From RGIG4140 sp045655105 (GTDB taxonomy: Bacteria; Pseudomonadota; Alphaproteobacteria; CAAHEQ01; UBA3637), in the NCBI GenBank assembly GCA_045655105.1, contig JAZOOQ010000088.1:1-7665 (forward strand): a DNA stretch of 7,665 bases, in the 5' to 3' direction. The position numbers were made by a program, and so were the translations under genes. Each line of letters begins with the position of its first letter. Position 1 is the first letter of the stretch. The notes beneath the pieces are model-generated. The model made no database searches and had not been told where the DNA came from. It was given only the letters and a program-made list of their open reading frames with translations. Positions 1 through 6,108 of the stretch are shown here, piece by piece.

Positions 1-42
1 GATATAACCTTTTGAAAAATATATAATTTTAATTAAAATAAG
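1..42. other. AT-only tail downstream of the ankyrin gene
   Basis: This short stretch after the ankyrin stop holds a perfect 14-bp AT palindrome (ATTTTAATTAAAAT, 26-39) but no GC-stemmed hairpin. I cannot call a terminator here; the end of the transcript may lie left of the window. Confidence 0.4.
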
Positions 43-1542
43 CTAATCTCTATCATTTGTTTTTGATTTTTTAGTTGGTTGAGCACTTTTAATCCCTAAT
101 GAGATTAAAAGTTTTTGAATCATTTTCTTTTCTTCTTTTTCTTTCGTTTCAGATAAAATAACATCATACATTGTTCGTTTAGGATTTTTTAGTTCTTGAT
201 GAACGGGAAAGCCAAATTCTTTTAACAGGGCAAGCATTTGAACTTTTTTAAATGTTATTACATCTGATTTTTCAATTTGATGCAAAATCCCCTCGCCTTT
301 TTTGTTTTGAATCTTCATATCGGCTCCAGCGGATAACAAAATCTTTGTCATTTCCAAATCCGATTTTTCAATAGCTTTCATTAACGGGCTATCTCCTTCT
401 TCATTGACCATATTAATATTAAATCCATGTTCAATAAAACGTTCTAAATGATGAACGTTTCCTTTTTCAATAATTGAAAAAATACGAGGATTCTTTTGTT
501 CATTTTCAATGGCTTTTTTGATTATTCTTGCGATTTCATATTTTTCCTTTTGAATGGCATAATCCATTGCCGTTAACCCTTCTTTGCTTTTTTGGGTTAA
601 ATCAGCTCCTAAATCAATAAAATATTGAACCAAATTTTCATGCCCTTTAAATGAAGCAGCCATTAAAGGAGTTACCCCTTTCGTATCCGAAGCATTCACA
701 TCAATTCCAGACTCAATCATTGCCTGAACCATCTCTAAATTGCCACTTACAACCGCATTCAAAAAACGCTTAGGTAATTTTTTATATTTTTGATCTAAAA
801 CATCTTCTCCCATCACATCAATGAAATAATTTAATATATCAAAATGCGAGTGTTCAACCGCTATTTCAGCAGGCTTTAACCCTTTTTTATTTGTTTGGGA
901 CATACTGGCGCCTTTTTCAACCAACAAGCGAACCATATCTAAATTCCCTTGAGAAGAGGCAACCATTAGTGCCGTATTTCCCTCTTTATCCGCATGGGTG
1001 GTATCAGCTCCTTTTTCAAGAAGTAAATGAGCCATTTCTTTATATCCCAACAAAGAGGCCAACATCAAAGAATCCATTCCATTATTATTTTGATGGTGAA
1101 TATCAGCATTCGCCTCTAATAATTTTGAAACAATTGACAAATCATTATTTTTCACAGCTAACAATAAAGCCGTTTCCCCTTCATAATTTGTTTTTTTTAC
1201 ATCTGCATTCGCTTGAAGAAGCAACTCAACACTTTTTAAATTTCCTTGAAATGTTGCGCAAATTAAAGGAGTGTATCCCATTTTATTTTGTTCATCAACC
1301 AAAGCACCTTTTTGAATTAATAATTTCAAAATATCATCTGATCCCCTCCAGGCCGCTTGCATCAAAGCTGAAATATCCATTTCGTCTTTTTGATTAACAT
1401 CAACTCCAGACTCAATTAATAAAGATACTGCTGGAAGATTTTGAGCTTTAACTGCTTGATGTAATAACAATTCTCCATTTTCATCTGGTTGATTCAAATC
1501 TTTTTTTTGTTTGATTAATTGTTGAATTTTTTCAAGCATCAT
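43..1542 (-). CDS. Ankyrin-repeat protein, 499 aa
   Basis: Almost the whole protein is a stack of 33-residue ankyrin repeats. Clear units begin at residue 20 and follow at 53, 86, 119, 152 and 185, with the usual G-xTxLxxA, LLLxxGAD and N/D turn features (for example KEGNTALMVASSQGNLDMVRLLVEKGA at 187-213, described here by its pattern). Residues 218-255 form a degenerate unit, then repeats resume to about residue 440, giving some 12-13 units. The tail is short and lysine-rich. There is no signal peptide or membrane segment, so a cytoplasmic or secreted-effector protein-binding scaffold is likely; the partner cannot be read from the sequence. Two ATGs stand in a row (1542 and 1539); GGAG at 1547-1550 sits 4 nt from the first and 7 nt from the second, so the second may be the true start. 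It is divergent from the cysteine-tailed gene. Ankyrin proteins are often effectors in host-associated Alphaproteobacteria, but that role is only inference here. Confidence 0.93.
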   Translation of the reverse strand: MMLEKIQQLIKQKKDLNQPDENGELLLHQAVKAQNLPAVSLLIESGVDVNQKDEMDISALMQAAWRGSDDILKLLIQKGALVDEQNKMGYTPLICATFQGNLKSVELLLQANADVKKTNYEGETALLLAVKNNDLSIVSKLLEANADIHHQNNNGMDSLMLASLLGYKEMAHLLLEKGADTTHADKEGNTALMVASSQGNLDMVRLLVEKGASMSQTNKKGLKPAEIAVEHSHFDILNYFIDVMGEDVLDQKYKKLPKRFLNAVVSGNLEMVQAMIESGIDVNASDTKGVTPLMAASFKGHENLVQYFIDLGADLTQKSKEGLTAMDYAIQKEKYEIARIIKKAIENEQKNPRIFSIIEKGNVHHLERFIEHGFNINMVNEEGDSPLMKAIEKSDLEMTKILLSAGADMKIQNKKGEGILHQIEKSDVITFKKVQMLALLKEFGFPVHQELKNPKRTMYDVILSETKEKEEKKMIQKLLISLGIKSAQPTKKSKTNDRD

Positions 1543-1558
1543 AACACTCCATTATATA

Positions 1559-1592
1559 TAGATAATCTCTTATCTAAAAACTTATCATAAAA
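1559..1592. promoter_or_regulatory. Operator-like inverted repeat and tandem near-repeat
   Basis: A perfect inverted repeat, TAGATAA-TCTC-TTATCTA, lies at 1559-1576 (7-bp arms, 4-nt spacer). It overlaps a tandem pair of 12-mers, CTTATCTAAAAA (1569-1580) and CTTATCATAAAA (1581-1592), that differ at two positions. The site is between two divergent genes, just upstream of the ankyrin gene. On the minus strand it lies next to two candidate -10 boxes, TATGAT (1584-1589) and TATAAT (1551-1556). This arrangement suits a repressor or regulator site. The DNA is AT-rich, so chance repeats are possible, and no known regulator is recognised. Confidence 0.35.
1584..1589 (-). promoter_or_regulatory. Candidate -10 box for the ankyrin gene
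   Basis: TATGAT on the minus strand matches TATAAT at five of six bases and would start a transcript near 1577, leaving a leader of about 35 nt that holds the GGAG ribosome site. No good -35 box is found 16-18 bp upstream. A second choice, TATAAT at 1551-1556 with a weak TTTAGA 16 bp upstream, would give a nearly leaderless mRNA lacking the Shine-Dalgarno, so I favour the first. Confidence 0.25.
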
Positions 1593-1628
1593 AACAAAAA
1601 GCATCAAGTTATGTTTTACAAAAAACGT

Positions 1629-1657
1629 TTGACATTCATTCTTATTTTATATACCCT
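1629..1657 (+). promoter_or_regulatory. Candidate promoter of the cysteine-tailed gene
   Basis: A perfect TTGACA -35 box at 1629-1634 is followed after 17 bp by TACCCT (1652-1657), which keeps the conserved TA...T of a -10 box; TATATA at 1648-1653 is an alternative with poor spacing. Transcription would begin near 1664, upstream of GAGG at 1671-1674 and the ATG at 1680. This argues that the in-frame ATG at 1611 is not the start. Confidence 0.4.
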
Positions 1658-1679
1658 CAGAAAAAACAAAGAGGTCCTT

Positions 1680-2225
1680 ATGAATAAAACGCTTATATTT
1701 ATCACAACATTTATCTTTTTTCTATTTTCATTTTGTGGCATATTCTGGTTACAATACAATAAGAATTTATCAAATAAAATTCTTAAAGAAACAAGAACCT
1801 TAGTTGAAAAAGGGGTGAAGGAAGTATCAACCCTTGCTGAAGAAAATCCAGTTATACTCAAAAAAATCAATTCATTACCTCTTCAAATTACATATTTTAG
1901 AACAAAAGGAAGAGATGTTTTGCAATACCATAACTTTGCTGGTGTTACTTTTAAAAATATATCCCCTCTTCTGTGTCATTTCATTATTAAAAACCAAAAA
2001 CCTTTTCAAATGAGGTTTTTTGTAAACAATGAAGAAAAATTTTTTGGCTCAAGTAGCTCGATTTGTTTTAAAAAATTAAATAATGATATTCGTTTTTATT
2101 TTGAAATTTATAACTATTCCCCTTTTTATCATATGCAAGAACCACAACTTTGCTTATCAGATAAAGAATGTGATAATCCATCGTCATCTTGCGTAAATGG
2201 TTATTGCAAAAAGACAAACAAATAA
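1680..2225 (+). CDS. Membrane-anchored protein with C-terminal four-Cys tail, 181 aa
   Basis: I do not recognise this gene. The reading frame is open from an ATG at 1611, but the ATG at 1680 is preferred: GAGG lies 5 nt before it, a TTGACA promoter lies inside the longer version, and translation from there gives a normal N-terminus (MNKTLIF). Residues 4-24 form one hydrophobic segment, an anchor or uncleaved signal, so the rest should face the periplasm. Residues 27-65 look like a charged helix, giving a shape like a pilin or pseudopilin, although the leader-cleavage motif (GF-TLIE) is missing. The middle has Cys99 and Cys129. The C-terminus holds Cys158, 164, 171 and 177 in C-x5-C-x6-C-x5-C spacing with a CVNGYC end, which suggests two disulfide bonds. 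Base composition is even lower in GC than the neighbours (around a quarter in places). lptG follows on the same strand, 72 nt downstream, behind its own promoter. Confidence 0.75.
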   Translation: MNKTLIFITTFIFFLFSFCGIFWLQYNKNLSNKILKETRTLVEKGVKEVSTLAEENPVILKKINSLPLQITYFRTKGRDVLQYHNFAGVTFKNISPLLCHFIIKNQKPFQMRFFVNNEEKFFGSSSSICFKKLNNDIRFYFEIYNYSPFYHMQEPQLCLSDKECDNPSSSCVNGYCKKTNK

Positions 2226-2236
2226 TCTTGAATGGC

Positions 2237-2265
2237 TTGACAAATTTCTTTCATTAAGTTACAAG
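2237..2265 (+). promoter_or_regulatory. Candidate promoter of lptG
   Basis: A perfect TTGACA (2237-2242), a 17-bp spacer and TACAAG (2260-2265, four of six matches) form a good sigma-70 type promoter. The transcript would start near 2272, about 26 nt before the lptG ATG. No terminator hairpin separates the upstream gene, so read-through into lptG is also possible. Confidence 0.55.
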
Positions 2266-2297
2266 AAACAAGTATCATTTATTTTTAGGCTAAGAAA

Positions 2298-3398
2298 ATG
2301 AATTTAATTTTATTTAGATATATCTTAAAACATTTTTCATTGATTTTTTTCGCAACCTTGTTTTCTTTGGCTGTTATCATTATGTTATTTGATACAGTTG
2401 AATTATTGCGCATTGCTTCAAAACGCGAAAACATTGCTTTTTTGGATATTTTGGCTCTTGCCTTTTTAAAATCCCCTCAAATGATACATATCATCTTCCC
2501 GTTTATCGTTTTAATCTCGGGGATTATCTTCTTTTTAAAATACAGCGCTTCACTTGAACTTACTGTGATGCGTGCCGTTGGTTTTTCTGCTTGGAATTTT
2601 ATGGTTCCTATTGTTACATTTGTTTTGCTTGTTGGCGTTTTTGATGTAACGATTTTTAGCCCATTTTCAGCTTTAACTGCCAAAAGATATGAACGCCTTG
2701 AAGAAAGAGTTGGCATAACTAAATCAACCCCTTTTTCATGGACAGAAAAAGGCCTTTGGCTAAGAGATGCGCAAGAAAATCAAACGGTTGTTGTTCGCGC
2801 TTCTCGTGTTCGTCAAGAAAAAGATCACGTTATTTTAGATAATATTTCCATTTTTGAGCTCGATGAAAAAGATCAACTTTTACGCCAAATTGAAGCAGAA
2901 AATGGCTTACTTTCAAATAATACATTAACCCTTCCAAATGCATTTATTATTGATCCAATTTTGGAAGATAGTTATTCAAAGCAAGTTGAAAGCCTTAAAA
3001 CCAATATCTCATTAACACAAATTTTAGAACGTTTTGATGAGCCCAGAACAATGTCTTTCTGGCGCTTTCCAAAATTCATTGAGTTTTTAAAAGAATCAGG
3101 TTTTTCAACAACCGTTCACCAAATGTATTTTCATCAATTGATTGCTTATCCGATTACAATGCTTGCCATGCTTTTTATTGCGGCTGTTTTTTCTCTTCCA
3201 GCCACCATGCGACAAGGAAAAACATTGATTCGAATTGTTTTAGCCGTTTTAAGCGGGTTTATGCTTTATTCTTTAGGTCAAATTTCAGGCGTTGCAGGGT
3301 TAAGCCAAAACCTGCCCTTTTTCTTAGCTGCATGGGGGCCCGCCGTTATTGCAATTTTGCTATCCGTTTCTGCTTTATTGCATTTAGAAGATGGCTAA
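2298..3398 (+). CDS. lptG: LPS export ABC transporter permease LptG, 366 aa
   Basis: LptG is one of the two inner-membrane subunits (with LptF) of the LptB2FG transporter, which pulls lipopolysaccharide out of the inner membrane and passes it to the LptC/LptA bridge. The 366-residue length is normal for the YjgP/YjgQ family. Membrane segments are visible at about 10-32, 63-81, 99-121, 277-299, 309-331 and 337-361. A periplasmic beta-rich domain lies between about 125 and 270. Family landmarks are FDTVELLR (31-38), LELTVMRAVGFS (86-97, the cytoplasmic coupling helix that meets LptB), KGLWLRD (151-157), TMSFWRFPKFIEFL (251-264) and the tail LLHLEDG. The last two read as alphaproteobacterial LptG rather than LptF. 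The ribosome site is weak (AGG 8 nt before the ATG), but the N-terminus fits the family. The usual partner lptF is not in the window: the gene before is unrelated and aspS converges behind. Confidence 0.93.
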   Translation: MNLILFRYILKHFSLIFFATLFSLAVIIMLFDTVELLRIASKRENIAFLDILALAFLKSPQMIHIIFPFIVLISGIIFFLKYSASLELTVMRAVGFSAWNFMVPIVTFVLLVGVFDVTIFSPFSALTAKRYERLEERVGITKSTPFSWTEKGLWLRDAQENQTVVVRASRVRQEKDHVILDNISIFELDEKDQLLRQIEAENGLLSNNTLTLPNAFIIDPILEDSYSKQVESLKTNISLTQILERFDEPRTMSFWRFPKFIEFLKESGFSTTVHQMYFHQLIAYPITMLAMLFIAAVFSLPATMRQGKTLIRIVLAVLSGFMLYSLGQISGVAGLSQNLPFFLAAWGPAVIAILLSVSALLHLEDG

Positions 3399-3432
3399 GT
3401 TTAATAAAAAAAATAATTCTTTTAGCATACAA

Positions 3433-3461
3433 AAAATCCCCATCTGTTAGACGGGGATTTT
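3433..3461. terminator. Bidirectional terminator between lptG and aspS
   Basis: A 9-bp stem, AAAATCCCC (3433-3441) with GGGGATTTT (3453-3461), can be extended by an inner TCT/AGA stem around a GTT loop after one mismatch. The plus strand runs on into TCTTTT, and the minus strand into a T run (AAAAAA at 3431-3436 on plus). It can therefore end both lptG and the convergent aspS transcripts. Confidence 0.85.
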
Positions 3462-3476
3462 CTTTTATCACAAATC

Positions 3477-5243
3477 TTATCTGATTTTAATATGCAATTC
3501 TCTTAATTGCTTTTCTGTAACTTCAGCAGGAGCTTTCATCAATAAATCAAGCCCTTGTTGTGTGAGCGGGAATGCAATAACTTCTCTAATATAATCTTCA
3601 TCTGTTAATAACATAACCAATCTATCAATACCAAAAGCACAACCACCGTGTGGAGGAGCGCCAAACTTAAATGCATTCAATAAGCCAGCAAATTTTTGTT
3701 CCACAACTTCAGGACCATATCCAGCAATTTCAAATGCTTTATACATTACATCTGGTCTATGGTTACGAATGGCTCCTGATAAAATTTCATATCCGTTACA
3801 AACCATATCAAATTGGTATGCCATAATTTCAAGCGGATTTTTATTTAACAAGGCGTCCATTTCACCTTGTGGCATTGAGAATGGGTTATGTGAAAATTCA
3901 ACCGCACCTGTTTCTTCATTCAATTCATACATTGGGAAATCAACAATCCAACAGAATTTGAATGCGCCTTTTTCAATTAAATCAAGCTCTTGACCTAACA
4001 TTGTTCGAACTTGACCAGTAAACTTAACAACTTTATCGCCTTTACCACAAACAAAGAAAACGCTATCTCCTTTTTGAGCGCCAGTGATTTCAATTAATTT
4101 TTGAATGCGTTCTTCATCTAAATTCTTGGCAATAGGTCCTTTATTTCCATCTTCAGCAAATGAAATATAACCCAAACCACCAAAACCTGCTTCTGCTGCA
4201 AAAGCATTCATTTTATCAAACCAACTGCGTGGACGAGATGCTGTATTTGGCGTTTTGATTGCGCGAACAAAGCCACCTTCGGCAACCTTTGAAGCAAACA
4301 ATCCAAAACTTGATCCAGCAAAAACTTCAGAAACATCTTTAATAACAAGTGGGTTTCTTAAATCTGGCTTATCTGTTCCATATGTTAACATTGATTCCAA
4401 ATAAGGAATATGGATAAATGGCGCTTGAGTGACTGCTGCAGTTGGAGCAAATTCTTCAAACAAACCTTGAATAATTGGTTCAACCGTTGCAAAAATTTCA
4501 TCTTGCGTTACAAAAGACATTTCAATATCTAATTGATAGAATTCCCCTGGAGAACGATCGGCTCTTGCGTCTTCATCTCTGAAACAAGGGGCAACTTGGA
4601 AATAACGATCAAAACCAGAAACCATTAACAATTGTTTAAATTGTTGCGGAGCTTGAGGTAAAGCATAAAATTTTCCATGATGCAAACGAGATGGCACCAA
4701 GAAGTCACGAGCACCTTCTGGTGAAGAAGCCGTTAAAATTGGTGTTTGAAATTCGCTGAAACCAGCTTTCCACATTCTTTCTCTTACAGAACGAACAAAA
4801 GCATTTCTAAGCAAAATATTTGAATGAGGTTTTTCGCGTCTTAAATCCAAGAAACGATATGTTAATCTTTGTTCTTCAGATAAATCAGCTGTATCAGCAA
4901 CAACTTGCATTGGCAAAACTTCTGCTTCAGATAAAACTTCAACAGATAAAACTTGAACTTCAATTTCCCCAGTTGACATTTTTGGGTTAATTGTTGATGG
5001 TTCTCTTAAAATAACTGTTCCATCAATTTTAACAACAGATTCTGGACGAACTTTTTCTAAAACAGGGAAACAATCACTTGATGTATCCAAAACACATTGT
5101 GTGATGCCGTAATTATCTCGAAGGTCAACGAATAATAAATTTCCATGATCTCGTTTACGATGAATCCAACCAGATAATCTAACTGTTTGACCTTTATTTT
5201 CGGCTCTTAACGCGCCACATGTATGTGTTCTGTATTGGTGCAT
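3477..5243 (-). CDS. aspS: Aspartyl-tRNA synthetase, 588 aa
   Basis: This class II synthetase charges tRNA-Asp with aspartate in the cytoplasm. The length and layout are those of the bacterial type. An N-terminal anticodon-binding OB fold (about 1-105) contains GWIHRKRDHGNLLFVDLRD (25-43). The catalytic core has the PEGARDFLVPSR stretch (175-186), QAPQQFKQLL (197-206) and motif 2, FRDEDARADRSPGEFYQLD (221-239). The bacterial GAD insertion follows (about 290-410), and motif 3, GIDRLVMLL (538-546), holds the ATP-binding arginine. His33 and Ser83 stand where E. coli AspRS has Leu and Lys; this resembles enzymes that charge both tRNA-Asp and tRNA-Asn, so a non-discriminating AspRS working with GatCAB is likely but unproven. 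AAAGGAG (5252-5258) lies 8 nt before the ATG. The M50-like gene is upstream on the same strand, but a promoter between them suggests separate transcription. Confidence 0.98.
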   Translation of the reverse strand: MHQYRTHTCGALRAENKGQTVRLSGWIHRKRDHGNLLFVDLRDNYGITQCVLDTSSDCFPVLEKVRPESVVKIDGTVILREPSTINPKMSTGEIEVQVLSVEVLSEAEVLPMQVVADTADLSEEQRLTYRFLDLRREKPHSNILLRNAFVRSVRERMWKAGFSEFQTPILTASSPEGARDFLVPSRLHHGKFYALPQAPQQFKQLLMVSGFDRYFQVAPCFRDEDARADRSPGEFYQLDIEMSFVTQDEIFATVEPIIQGLFEEFAPTAAVTQAPFIHIPYLESMLTYGTDKPDLRNPLVIKDVSEVFAGSSFGLFASKVAEGGFVRAIKTPNTASRPRSWFDKMNAFAAEAGFGGLGYISFAEDGNKGPIAKNLDEERIQKLIEITGAQKGDSVFFVCGKGDKVVKFTGQVRTMLGQELDLIEKGAFKFCWIVDFPMYELNEETGAVEFSHNPFSMPQGEMDALLNKNPLEIMAYQFDMVCNGYEILSGAIRNHRPDVMYKAFEIAGYGPEVVEQKFAGLLNAFKFGAPPHGGCAFGIDRLVMLLTDEDYIREVIAFPLTQQGLDLLMKAPAEVTEKQLRELHIKIR

Positions 5244-5282
5244 AAATATTTCTCCTTTAAATAAACCAATTTAGCAGGAGAT

Positions 5283-5311
5283 AAAATACAAAATTTCACA
5301 CTAAAAAGCAA
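5283..5311 (-). promoter_or_regulatory. Candidate aspS promoter
   Basis: On the minus strand TTGCTT (5306-5311) is followed after exactly 17 bp by TATTTT (5283-5288); each box matches consensus at four of six bases. Transcription would begin near 5276, about 33 nt before the aspS ATG and upstream of its Shine-Dalgarno. I see no T-box or other leader structure in this short region. Confidence 0.45.
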
Positions 5312-5329
5312 GGATTATTATCGTTTTTT

Positions 5330-6019
5330 TTAAATTAATGATAAAATAGGGTTTAAAAAGAGCTCCGTGCGATGCATCAAAAGATTCATATATGCTTCAA
5401 CACCTGCCCAGCCTTTAATGGAATAGCAAAAAACAATCCCATATTTTAAACAGGTAATTCCTGGCAAAAAGCAAACTGTAAAAGGATAACCCGCAACTTT
5501 AAAATCCGTTTGTTTGGGGTGAATAGAAAGACAAGTAACAATAAAATTGTACCCTAAAAAAACACCCAGTAAAGAAATATAAAATTCTGGCAGATGCCCC
5601 ATAATTCCTTTATATATCGGCATCAAAAGAACAATAAAAAACCAAAATGTTGGAAAGAAATAAGGCGCCAAAGCAATTAACCAATTCCCCTTCCCTTCAA
5701 ATGAAAAAGAACCGCCCACATCTTGGTTTACATCCAACCCACGTGGTTTATGAAAAGTTAAAACCGCAAACAACATATGCGTTAACTCATGTTCCATAAT
5801 CGCAAAAAAAGAACCTGCTAACATTGGCATAAACAAAAATAAAACGGCCGTTGCGCCAAAAGGAAGAAAAAATTCAAGCAAAACATCCGCATTTGTTAAC
5901 TTTTGAATGGCAATTAAATCTGCATAAAATGAAGGAATAAAGAGGATCAGTGTTATAATTGCTATTGGCCATTTAATCAAATTAAAAAACAAATCAAATA
6001 AACGACTTACGCTTTTCAT
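5330..6019 (-). CDS. Putative M50-like integral membrane zinc metalloprotease, 229 aa
   Basis: A multi-pass inner-membrane protein with a zinc-protease signature: HELTH (HExxH) at residues 77-81 within a hydrophobic stretch, followed by a GG at 102-103 and N112-x4-LAPYFFP (to 123). This resembles the site-2/M50B-like group. Asp172, in HPKQTDF after a hydrophobic stretch with a YN pair (157-158), could be the third zinc ligand; that is inference. Hydrophobic segments lie at about 14-33, 50-88 (broken), 113-135, 147-165 and 177-200. The ATG at 6019 is chosen because AGGAGG (6024-6029 on the complement) lies 4 nt upstream and the candidate promoter lies inside the 24-residue in-frame extension to 6091. 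Substrate and role are unknown; there is no PDZ domain, so it is not a standard RseP. aspS follows in the same direction after 86 nt; rmuC is divergent. Confidence 0.75.
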   Translation of the reverse strand: MKSVSRLFDLFFNLIKWPIAIITLILFIPSFYADLIAIQKLTNADVLLEFFLPFGATAVLFLFMPMLAGSFFAIMEHELTHMLFAVLTFHKPRGLDVNQDVGGSFSFEGKGNWLIALAPYFFPTFWFFIVLLMPIYKGIMGHLPEFYISLLGVFLGYNFIVTCLSIHPKQTDFKVAGYPFTVCFLPGITCLKYGIVFCYSIKGWAGVEAYMNLLMHRTELFLNPILSLI

Positions 6020-6023
6020 TGCT

Positions 6024-6029
6024 CCTCCT
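6024..6029 (-). promoter_or_regulatory. Consensus ribosome binding site deciding the M50-like gene start
   Basis: The minus strand reads AGGAGG 4 nt before the ATG at 6019 (AGGAGGAGCAATG). This is the strongest Shine-Dalgarno in the window. The upstream in-frame ATG at 6091 has no comparable site and would start within the candidate promoter. Confidence 0.7.
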
Positions 6030-6067
6030 GATAAAAAAAGAATTGTTTTTTTTCTCTTCTTTGATAC

Positions 6068-6097
6068 ACTATATATAATTTTAATAAACAATGTAAA
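6068..6097 (-). promoter_or_regulatory. Candidate promoter of the M50-like gene
   Basis: On the minus strand TTTACA (6092-6097, five of six matches) is followed after 18 bp by TATAGT (6068-6073); an overlapping TATATA gives a 16-bp spacer. The transcript would start near 6060 and carry the AGGAGG site in a leader of about 40 nt. It overlaps the opposite-facing rmuC -10 box and ribosome site. Confidence 0.4.
6074..6079 (+). promoter_or_regulatory. Candidate -10 box of rmuC
   Basis: A perfect TATAAT lies 29 nt before the rmuC ATG, placing the start of transcription near 6086. The bases 16-18 bp upstream are only a T/C-rich stretch, so there is no good -35 box; TTGATA at 6061-6066 is too close. 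The ribosome site AAGGGGA (6096-6102) is 6 nt from the ATG. Confidence 0.4.
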
Positions 6098-6108
6098 GGG
6101 GATTTTTT

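Noticed and set aside
26..39. AT-only 14-bp palindrome as a terminator or protein site
   Set aside because: It has no GC pairs and is short; such palindromes are expected by chance in DNA this AT-rich.
891..1397. 168-codon open frame on the plus strand inside the ankyrin gene
   Set aside because: It is antisense to a clearly real repeat protein, and the periodic, low-GC repeats create long antisense frames. Its translation shows no domain, and no promoter or ribosome site was seen.
1611..1679. Upstream ATG start for the cysteine-tailed gene (23 extra residues)
   Set aside because: It would place a TTGACA promoter inside the coding region and lacks a good ribosome site; GAGG before the ATG at 1680 fits better.
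1616..1870. Minus-strand frame opposite the cysteine-tailed gene
   Set aside because: It is a shadow frame with no ribosome site; the sense gene has a better promoter, start and protein features.
2477..2716. Minus-strand frame inside lptG
   Set aside because: It is antisense to a well-conserved gene and has no recognisable domain.
3769..3993. Plus-strand frame inside aspS
   Set aside because: It is antisense to a highly conserved synthetase, and codon bias explains it.
5244..5329. Possible T-box or amino-acid-sensing leader before aspS
   Set aside because: The leader is only about 30 nt after the candidate start site and shows no stem or T-box sequence.
6020..6091. Upstream ATG start for the M50-like gene (24 extra residues)
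   Set aside because: The perfect AGGAGG lies before the internal ATG, and the candidate promoter overlaps the extension.
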